A DNA stretch of 49,189 nt from JBHGBM01 sp041946965. Lineage in GTDB: Bacteria; Acidobacteriota; Terriglobia; Bryobacterales; Bryobacteraceae. The stretch covers positions 1-49,189 of the forward strand of contig JBHGBM010000061.1 in NCBI GenBank assembly GCA_041946965.1, written 5' to 3'. A program made the position numbers and the translations under genes. Below the pieces are notes generated by a model that did no database searches, had not been told where the DNA came from, and was given only the letters and a program-made list of their open reading frames with translations. Shown here piece by piece: positions 45,101 through 49,189 of the stretch. How positions within the stretch are numbered: the first letter of the stretch is position 1; every line of letters starts with the position of its first letter.

Positions 45101-45493
45101 AATCCGGCCACGGGCCGCAAGTTCAGCCAGGACCAGTTGCCCGTGACGGCGTTCTATCCCAGCGCGGAGGTCGCGGCCGCGCGCCAATGGCCATGGTTCC
45201 CGGGCACCGGGATGGTGGCCAGCCTGGGCCGCAACACGTTCTGGACCCACGGGCAGAACCACTTCGATTTCGCCGTGATCAAGAACGTGCGGGTGGCGGG
45301 CGAGCGCCACACCATCCAGTTCCGCGCGGAGATGTTCAACCTGTTCAACCGGGTGCAGTTCGATATGCCGGCTTACGTCTCGGTGGTGGATACGGGCGTA
45401 TCCGGCTGGCGGCTGCAACCGCGCTTCGGCGAAATCACCGCTCAAAGGAACGCGGCGCGGTACATGCAGATGTCGCTGCGGTATATGTTCTAA
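42167..45493 (+). CDS. Oar-like TonB-dependent outer-membrane protein (3 of 3)
   Basis: 1,108 residues. Signal peptide MRLAALLLLAGMAFG-QT; regulatory beta domain at about 18-95 (GTLDGHITDPAGAAVPGVNI); plug with FLTDGVSNDDGNENQ and FGAVVLVQTKSGSN; barrel ending QMSLRYMF. TATAAT at 42122-42127 and AGGTGA before the ATG form a conventional start. Its TAA stop overlaps the opposing BNR gene's TAG by three bases (CTAA at 45490-45493), leaving no terminator between them. The ligand is unknown. Confidence 0.92.
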   Translation: MRLAALLLLAGMAFGQTTGTLDGHITDPAGAAVPGVNITAKNVETGVERAGTTNEAGYFQMPFMPLGRYDVTAEAKGFATMVARNLVITLNKATTVTLTLKVSTLQESVTVTDVAPLIDTASGQIRRSIDETLAGNLPTAGRSFLGFVGLFPGFQTNPTSGQNNPTLSSGSSVSFNGTGTRGTTFLTDGVSNDDGNENQHRQPVNISTIKEMQILTDNFAPEFGRGFGAVVLVQTKSGSNAMHGEAYWYLQNSALNARSFFSNAAGMRFDQTKNQWVPNVAKATSQSHRAGGTLGGAVIKDRLFYFGSLERFWEPGTLSSTSYVLPPEWRTPQVDPSAPDAAARRAWVQSVIDRFPKDVTPNNAPVSPYAYTAPMPRSSHTHDYSGRTDWRVNDNNLVYGRYQFSNFFFGRQKEIVKGENVKQDHRFQSVGLTHTHVFNPSTTGEFRFGYGRRRMWVDFLEPGDYPPIIRWTFTGFSPIIGNASAYPIKRYQNDFQYVYNLAAQLGSRHTFKAGADLRRIQLNDWAENYNRGFWTFGSQAPYDGMQNFLRGVVTSFTKGYGPAYVGLRMTELNFYAQDELRVTSSLVFNIGVRFERVGAPGEVNKLYDAGYGSDTYVEPRFGFAWSPKFDNAFLSALTGGPGNTSVRGGFGTFHGRIYQSIFSQIGASTRFNPPRAATLGWSNPGMSVVDPTGGYVFTPGPPTAQVSLANVDPNLHMPYTEQWNFTLERNLKWNAALQVSYIGNRGIGLLFYNWRNRPQFPWRSTQPDTYKGAAIFPGVLFDKIDPNLFNASPAPGYISLQQGRADARRPDGRYGLILETSNQAWSYYNALQVQYTQRMKAGLAMQFGYTWSKNLDTGSEATSVGTGDINAAVSETQGMRSLRGPSRLSQPQRATISYVYQLPLFRDQKGPANMNRYLAGAIGRTLGGWEISGVTTFGAGNPFTVLMGYDLNGDGIGGDRPFIVDTSLLGRSVDNGRVNPATGRKFSQDQLPVTAFYPSAEVAAARQWPWFPGTGMVASLGRNTFWTHGQNHFDFAVIKNVRVAGERHTIQFRAEMFNLFNRVQFDMPAYVSVVDTGVSGWRLQPRFGEITAQRNAARYMQMSLRYMF

Positions 45494-46305
45494 GGCTGCG
45501 GCGGGGCGGGCGGTTCGGCGGGCGGCGGAGGGGGCGGTTTGCACCCGGCCAGCGCGATGGAAAACGCGGCGAGCGGGCTCCATCGCTCCGCCTGTTTGCG
45601 CTCCACCCGGAAGGAACGCGTGGGGGCGTCCGCGCGGATCCGCCAATCGTCATTGGCCGCGGCGCGCTTCAGCCGCATGGGCTTCTCGTTGGTTTCGCGC
45701 AGCATCCAGGTCTCGCCGCCGTTGGGGGTTTCAAACAGCTCGTAGCGCGCCACGTCGCCGCCCTGTCCGCGGTCAATAATCAGGCTGCCGTTGGCGCGCG
45801 AGCTAAACCAGAATTGCAGAATGCTCCCCGGCCGCGACTCGCCGAATACCGGACGCCGCCTCCAGGTTTTTCCGCCGTCGCCGGTCACCAGGAAAAAAGG
45901 ATCCTGCGGCAGCGGCTGGAGCACCTGGCCGGAAGCCCATCCGTTTTCAAAATCCACGAACTGGATGTGATCGAGGCCGCACCCGCGCAGGCGCTCGAAC
46001 GGTTCGCGCCAGGTGCGCCCGGAATCGTCGCTGGCCAGCAGGATGGAGTACAGCGTGGCCGAGGCCGAATGGATGTTGCCGGCGGCGAAGATCTTGTTTC
46101 CCACCGACTCGACGGCCGTCAGTTCCAGGTAGACGGGACAGGGATCCTCGTCCGAGCACGTCAGCCCGCCCCATTGGATGTCGTCCAGGGTGCACTGGAA
46201 GGGGATCCGCAGCGGCTGCCCGGTGTATTCGAGCGCCGGCGGGGGCGCGGCTTCCTGGGCGGCGAGCGCCATGGCCAGCCCCGCGGTGAGAACGGCAAGC
46301 CTCAT
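45490..46305 (-). CDS. exported BNR/Ycf48-like repeat protein
   Basis: 271 residues, starting at the ATG at 46305 (MRLAVLTAGLAMALAAQEAAPPP, signal peptide); the frame is open further upstream but crosses the terminator at 46443. BNR (Asp-box) repeats S/T-x-D-x-G-x-T-W are visible: SDDSGRTW, TGDGGKTW and TPNGGETW, three blades of a beta-propeller like those in photosystem-assembly factor Ycf48 and sialidases. Eight cysteines in the first 160 residues (FQCTLDD, TCSDEDPCPVYL, RGCGLDH) suggest disulfides. The tail is GCKPPPPPPAEPPAPPQP, a Pro-rich end. No catalytic residues identified. Confidence 0.75.
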   Translation of the reverse strand: MRLAVLTAGLAMALAAQEAAPPPALEYTGQPLRIPFQCTLDDIQWGGLTCSDEDPCPVYLELTAVESVGNKIFAAGNIHSASATLYSILLASDDSGRTWREPFERLRGCGLDHIQFVDFENGWASGQVLQPLPQDPFFLVTGDGGKTWRRRPVFGESRPGSILQFWFSSRANGSLIIDRGQGGDVARYELFETPNGGETWMLRETNEKPMRLKRAAANDDWRIRADAPTRSFRVERKQAERWSPLAAFSIALAGCKPPPPPPAEPPAPPQP

Positions 46306-46395
46306 CAGCGAAATTGTACCGCCGAAAAAAAATTTTGCCGGACCGTAACGTACCGCGAAACCCCGTCGCCTACTGATTAAATCCCCGTTACGACA

Positions 46396-46443
46396 AGCGG
46401 GCGCGCTCACCCCTATCACCCAAACGCAGCGCCCGCTTTTTTT
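46396..46443 (+). terminator. strong rho-independent terminator on the plus strand
   Basis: AGCGGGCGC (46396-46404) and GCGCCCGCT (46429-46437) form a perfect 9-bp stem with a 24-base loop, followed by seven T (46437-46443). Orientation is plus, yet the genes on both sides are minus-strand; the only upstream plus-strand gene is the Oar receptor ending at 45493. On the minus strand it could still act as a 3' hairpin for cysK. Confidence 0.65.
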
Positions 46444-47398
46444 ATGCCTCGTTGATCCCCTCGAACAGCACGGTGCTGAGGTAGCGCTCGGCGGCATCGG
46501 GCAGAATCACCACAATGGTCTTGCCCCGGAACTCGCCGCTGCGCGCCAGCCGGTCGGCCACGGCCACTGCGGCGCCGCAGGAAATCCCGGAGAGGATGCC
46601 CTCCTCGCGCGCCAGGCGGCGCGCCATCTCGATGGATTCCTCGTTGGTGACCTGCTCGACGCGGTCCACCAGCGAAAGGTCGAGCGTATCGGGAATGAAC
46701 CCGGCCCCGATCCCCTGGATCTTGTGCGGTCCCGGACGCAGCGGCTCGCCGGCGCGCTGCTGGGTGATCACCGGACTCGCCGTGGGCTCGACCGCCACCG
46801 AGGTGATGGCCTTCCCCTTCACCTGCTTGATGTAGCGGCTGATGCCGGTGATGGTGCCGCCGGTGCCGACGCCGGAAACCAGCACGTCAATGCCGCCCTC
46901 GGTATCCTCCCAGATTTCCGGCCCGGTGGTCTGGAAGTGGATCTCCGGATTCGCCGGGTTCTTGAACTGGTTGGGCATGAAGTAGCGGCTCGTATCGGAA
47001 CCGGCCAATTCTTCCGCCCGCGCGATGGCCCCGGCCATGCCCTTGGGACCTTCCGTCAGAATGAGGTTGGCGCCTAATGCTTGCAACACCCTGCGGCGTT
47101 CCAGCGACATGGTTTCCGGCATGGTGAGGGTGATCGGATAGCCGCGCGCCGCGGCCACGAACGCCAGCGCGATCCCCGTGTTGCCGCTGGTAGGCTCCAC
47201 AATCTCCATGCCTGATTTCAGGACGCCCCGCTTTTCGGCGTCCCAGATCATGGACGCGCCGATGCGGCACTTCACCGAGTAAGCGGGGTTGCGCCCCTCG
47301 ATTTTGGCCGCCACGGCGGCGTCCGCTCCCCTCGTGATGCGGTTGAGGCGCACCAGCGGAGTGCGCCCTATAGACAGCGAATTGTCTCGGTAAATCAC
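46442..47398 (-). CDS. cysK: cysteine synthase (O-acetylserine sulfhydrylase)
   Basis: 318 residues, beginning at GTG 47398 (first residues VIYRDNSLSIGRTPLVRLNR), two bases after the stop of the Rrf2 gene. PLP lysine K43 lies in NPAYSVKCRIG; TSGNTG (70-75) is the substrate loop; GVGTGGTITG binds the PLP phosphate; SGISCGAA is the C-terminal serine block. The enzyme makes cysteine from O-acetylserine and sulfide. Translation is probably coupled to the Rrf2 regulator, whose promoter lies at 47844-47872. Confidence 0.95.
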   Translation of the reverse strand: MIYRDNSLSIGRTPLVRLNRITRGADAAVAAKIEGRNPAYSVKCRIGASMIWDAEKRGVLKSGMEIVEPTSGNTGIALAFVAAARGYPITLTMPETMSLERRRVLQALGANLILTEGPKGMAGAIARAEELAGSDTSRYFMPNQFKNPANPEIHFQTTGPEIWEDTEGGIDVLVSGVGTGGTITGISRYIKQVKGKAITSVAVEPTASPVITQQRAGEPLRPGPHKIQGIGAGFIPDTLDLSLVDRVEQVTNEESIEMARRLAREEGILSGISCGAAVAVADRLARSGEFRGKTIVVILPDAAERYLSTVLFEGINEA

Positions 47399-47399
47399 T

Positions 47400-47816
47400 C
47401 TATATCTCCCAGTTCGGAACGAAGCGCGAGGTGCGCTCCAGCCAGGCGCGCTCCAGGTCGGCGAAAGTGGTCTGATCCACGATCTCCCCAATGGCCCGGT
47501 CCACACGCTCCCAGAGTTCGCTCAGGGGATTTTCCGGTTTACGCCTTCCGCGCCGGCCCTGTCCCTCGACGTACCGCAGCACGTCGCCCACCGTGATGGT
47601 CTCCGCCGAACGCGCCAGCAGGTAGCCGCCTTCGGCGCCGCGGCGCGATTCCACGAAGCCGCCCTGCTTCAGACCCGCAAGAATCAGTTCCAGAAACTTC
47701 TGCGGGATTTTCTGCCGCCTGGCGATGTCGGCGATTTTGACCGGCTCGCCTGAGTGGCGCGAGGCGAGGTCGTAAATCGCCCGGAGCGAGTACTCGGCCT
47801 TCACGGAGAGGTTCAA
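47400..47816 (-). CDS. Rrf2-family transcriptional regulator, CymR-like (no Fe-S cysteines)
   Basis: 138 residues starting at TTG 47816, which gives the canonical N-terminus (M)NLSVKAEYSLRAIYDLA and has AGGAGA nine bases upstream; longer frames have no such site. A winged helix-turn-helix spans 1-85 (VKIADIARRQKIPQKFLELILAGLKQGGFVESRRGAEGGYLLARS). IscR/NsrR-type members carry three cysteines after the wing; here that region (YVEGQGRRGRRKPENPLSELW) has none, so it is not an Fe-S sensor. In Bacillus, CymR is a Cys-metabolism repressor that works in complex with CysK; the cysK gene follows directly. Confidence 0.88.
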   Translation of the reverse strand: MNLSVKAEYSLRAIYDLASRHSGEPVKIADIARRQKIPQKFLELILAGLKQGGFVESRRGAEGGYLLARSAETITVGDVLRYVEGQGRRGRRKPENPLSELWERVDRAIGEIVDQTTFADLERAWLERTSRFVPNWEI

Positions 47817-47823
47817 AGCGGAT

Positions 47824-47872
47824 AATCTCCTGTACCTGACTAGAGAATAGGAGATTCCAGCGCGCACGTCAA
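47824..47872 (-). promoter_or_regulatory. promoter and palindromic operator of the rrf2-cysK operon
   Basis: Minus-strand TTGACG (47872-47867), 17-base spacer, TATTCT (47849-47844): a near-consensus promoter. A perfect 8-bp inverted repeat, AATCTCCT (47856-47849 on minus) and AGGAGATT (47831-47824), overlaps the start of the -10 on one side and contains the ribosome-binding site on the other, with a 17-base spacer. Confidence 0.65.
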
Positions 47873-47973
47873 GGGAAGGCGGGGTTGGCTGGGAGGAAAT
47901 TCGGGAGGGAACTGGATTGCCGCGTAGGGTTTTTGGAGCGCTACGCGGCTCCAGACACAACGAGGGAAGCGGA

Positions 47974-48141
47974 TCAGCCCTGCTTCTTCTCTTCGGCGGC
48001 CTTCTTCTGGCCCTTCTTGCCGCCCTTCTTCTTTTTCTTCTGCTCGGTCTTCTGGTCCTGAGCCGGCGGGTCCTGGGCGAACAGCATGCCGGTGCCGAGG
48101 AGCAGGCCGAGTCCGATCATCACGCTCATCAACTTCTTCAT
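47974..48141 (-). CDS. small exported Lys-rich protein
   Basis: 55 residues from the ATG at 48141 (MKKLMSVMIGLGLLLGTGMLFA, a textbook signal peptide with AAAGGAG nine bases upstream). The mature peptide is about 33 residues, dominated by Lys, Gln and Glu (QDQKTEQKKKKKGGKKGQKK). Highly basic low-complexity peptides of this sort may bind LPS, nucleic acid or the cell envelope. No family recognised. Monocistronic, 157 bases upstream of the Rrf2 start on the same strand. Confidence 0.65.
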   Translation of the reverse strand: MKKLMSVMIGLGLLLGTGMLFAQDPPAQDQKTEQKKKKKGGKKGQKKAAEEKKQG

Positions 48142-48343
48142 TTGGCGTTTCTCCTTTGGGATGTGACGAACCGTTATCGTCTGAGACAATCATAGCGGCG
48201 GCAATATGAATTCGGTCTTAAACCGTAATTAAAATCACTTCATCATGGCGGCGGCCAAGAGTGCGGTCACGCCGTGGATAGTGCGTTGTAAGCCGCTTTG
48301 TTTCATTATGTTGCGATCTGGAGTGAGGCGGCGCCCGGAACTC

Positions 48344-48364
48344 CGTCTGGTAATCTTCCAGACG
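48344..48364 (+). promoter_or_regulatory. perfect inverted repeat over the start codon of the HU-like gene
   Basis: CGTCTGG (48344-48350), TAATCTT (48351-48357), CCAGACG (48358-48364): a 7-7-7 perfect inverted repeat whose last G is the first base of the GTG start. TAATCT in the spacer could be a -10 (start seven bases downstream, leaderless). As DNA it suits an operator; as RNA it would be a hairpin hiding the start. Confidence 0.5.
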
Positions 48365-48567
48365 TGAGGAAGCGCGACTTGGCCGCGCGGCTGGCGCGGC
48401 AGCAGGGGCTTTCCAGCGCGGAGGCGGCCGACCACCTGGACCGGGTGGTCGCGGACATTCTGTCACGCCTGCGAAGGGGGCGGACGGTGCCGCTGCCGGG
48501 CCTCGGGAAGCTGATGCCGGGGCGGAACGGCGTGGCCTTCGAGCCGGAGGGCGGCGATGGACGTTGA
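48364..48567 (+). CDS. truncated HU/IHF-like DNA-binding protein
   Basis: 67 residues, from GTG 48364. KRDLAARLARQQGLSSAEAADHLDRVVADILSRLRRGRTVPLPGLGKL aligns by eye with the helix-helix-strand N-terminal half of HU (HU: KxxLIxxVAxxxGLSxxxAxxAVxAxxxxIxxALxxGxxVxLPGFGxF). The beta-arm and C-terminal helix that grip DNA are missing, so it keeps the dimerisation half but not the DNA arm. It overlaps the next gene by 11 bases. An earlier in-frame ATG at 48298 only adds a non-HU tail. Probably a partner for the HU-like segment of the TIR protein. Confidence 0.7.
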   Translation: MRKRDLAARLARQQGLSSAEAADHLDRVVADILSRLRRGRTVPLPGLGKLMPGRNGVAFEPEGGDGR

Positions 48568-49123
48568 GTATGCTTCCACGGCGGAGGTGGCGCGCGTGGT
48601 CCGGCAGTGCCTGGCGGAGGGCAAGAGCGTGCAGATCGACGGTCTGGGTACCTTCGAGCCTTCGCCGGGAGGGGTGGTGCGCTTCCTGCCCCGCACGGCG
48701 CCGGCGGTGTTCATCGCCTACGTACAGGAGGATGCCGAAGCGGCCGCGCGCCTGTACGACGAACTGGAGGGCGCCGGTTTCGCGCCGTGGATGGACCGCA
48801 GAAAGCTGCTGCCGGGCCAGAACTGGCCGCGTTCGATCGAAGCCGCGATTGCGCGCTCGGACTACGCGGTAGCCTGTTTCTCGCGGCGTTCGGCGGCCAA
48901 GCGGGGCGGCTTTCAGGCCGAGATCCGCTACGCGCTCGACTGCGCCCGCCGCGTCCCGCTCGATGATATCTTTCTGATCCCGGTGCGGCTGGAGGACTGC
49001 CGGGTGCCGCACTCGATCCGCAGCGAAATCCAATACCTGGACCTTTTCCCGGACTGGGACAAAGGCGTGCGGCAGCTCATCCGCGTGCTGCGCCGCCGCG
49101 CGCGGCCGGGGATGCTACGATGA
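48557..49123 (+). CDS. HU-like/TIR-domain fusion protein (candidate defence or signalling NADase)
   Basis: 188 residues. Residues 5-45 (AEVARVVRQCLAEGKSVQIDGLGTFEPSPGGVVRF) repeat the second helix and 'GxxVxLPGFGTFE' strand of HU without the first helix. A TIR domain spans about 49-178: AVFIAYVQEDAEAAARLYDEL, FAPWMDRRKLLPGQNWPRSI, SDYAVACFSRRS and FQAEIRYALD, in which E122 is the glutamate that is catalytic in NAD-cleaving TIR proteins. FLIPVRLEDC and IRVL close the fold. The pair overlaps by 11 bases and ends nine bases before tRNA-Pro. TIR proteins in bacteria often act in phage-induced abortive infection; an HU-type sensor head would be unusual. Confidence 0.8.
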   Translation: MDVEYASTAEVARVVRQCLAEGKSVQIDGLGTFEPSPGGVVRFLPRTAPAVFIAYVQEDAEAAARLYDELEGAGFAPWMDRRKLLPGQNWPRSIEAAIARSDYAVACFSRRSAAKRGGFQAEIRYALDCARRVPLDDIFLIPVRLEDCRVPHSIRSEIQYLDLFPDWDKGVRQLIRVLRRRARPGMLR

Positions 49124-49132
49124 GGGGAGAGT

Positions 49133-49189
49133 CGGGGCGTAGCGCAGCCTGGTAGCGCACCTGCCTTGGGCGCAGGGGGTCGGCAGTTC
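49133..49189 (+). tRNA. tRNA-Pro(TGG), 3' end cut by the window edge
   Basis: CGGGGCG acceptor (49133-49139), TA, D-arm GCGCAGCCTGGTAGCGC, anticodon stem CCTGC/GCAGG with loop CTTGGGC, anticodon TGG at 49167-49169, variable loop GGGTC, T-stem GGCAG and TTC at the last base. All visible pairs are complementary. The remainder lies beyond 49189. It begins nine bases after the TIR stop. Confidence 0.92.

Noticed and set aside
46305..46443. Independent small RNA ending at the 46443 terminator
   Set aside because: I could not find a convincing promoter in this interval; read-through from the Oar gene is the simpler explanation.

Overview
High-GC chromosomal window whose gene content points to an Acidobacteriota bacterium, most likely of the Bryobacter/Solibacter type. 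The evidence is three Oar-like TonB-dependent outer-membrane proteins of about 1,100 residues with an N-terminal carboxypeptidase-regulatory domain, Tat- or Sec-exported sugar enzymes, a sulfatase, and several small proteins of a kind I associate with this phylum (a CxCGxCxxC mini-protein, an AT-hook mini-protein, an 'RRRIAEAQKRRWAK' mini-protein). Taxonomy is inferred from family composition; there is no rRNA here.

Layout. 1-65 looks like the end of an insertion sequence lying mostly outside the window. 189-2309 holds small conserved hypothetical genes. 2351-4522 is a ketoacyl synthase plus a membrane-anchored FkbM methyltransferase. 4685-8098 is the first Oar-like receptor. 8102-20998 (minus) is one tightly overlapping eight-gene operon: DUF4159, a VWA/GATase-like membrane protein, a caspase/legumain-fold protein without a catalytic Cys, a TPR-gluzincin, MoxR ATPase, DUF58, BatA-like VWA protein and DUF4175 coiled-coil protein. 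This is a periplasm-facing MoxR/Bat-type system. 21143-23507 carries PilZ, an FmdB zinc ribbon, a small secreted ORF and a TPR protein. 23795-26673 is a two-transporter operon. 26852-27617 has an AT-hook protein and a cupin. 27772-29448 is a COG1964-type radical SAM protein, the family of the tetraether / membrane-spanning lipid synthases. 29479-31032 has a secreted TIM-barrel-like protein and a P-loop kinase. 31110-34237 has class II and LacD-type aldolases and an aldo/keto reductase. 34521-34939 is a scar: a tRNA-His gene cut in its T-loop and joined to a frameshifted beta-propeller pseudogene. 34989-41113 runs Oar receptor, sulfatase and exported sugar-isomerase-like protein. 41238-45493 has a VIT/CCC1 transporter and a third Oar receptor. 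45490-47816 has a BNR-repeat protein and an Rrf2-cysK operon. 47974-49189 has a Lys-rich exported peptide, an HU-like/HU-TIR gene pair and a tRNA-Pro running off the window.

Most striking items: (i) the HU-like plus HU-TIR pair beside tRNA-Pro, a candidate undescribed TIR (probably NADase) defence or signalling module with a perfect inverted repeat over its start codon; (ii) the lipid-synthase-like radical SAM gene; (iii) the MoxR operon with a Cys-less legumain-fold protein; (iv) convergent genes without room for terminators, with the only visible intrinsic terminators lying beyond the opposing gene, which predicts kilobase-long antisense 3' ends; (v) paired GTTCC/GGAAC palindromes bracketing the promoter of the AT-hook gene. 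All functional claims are read from sequence motifs by eye; no database search was run.
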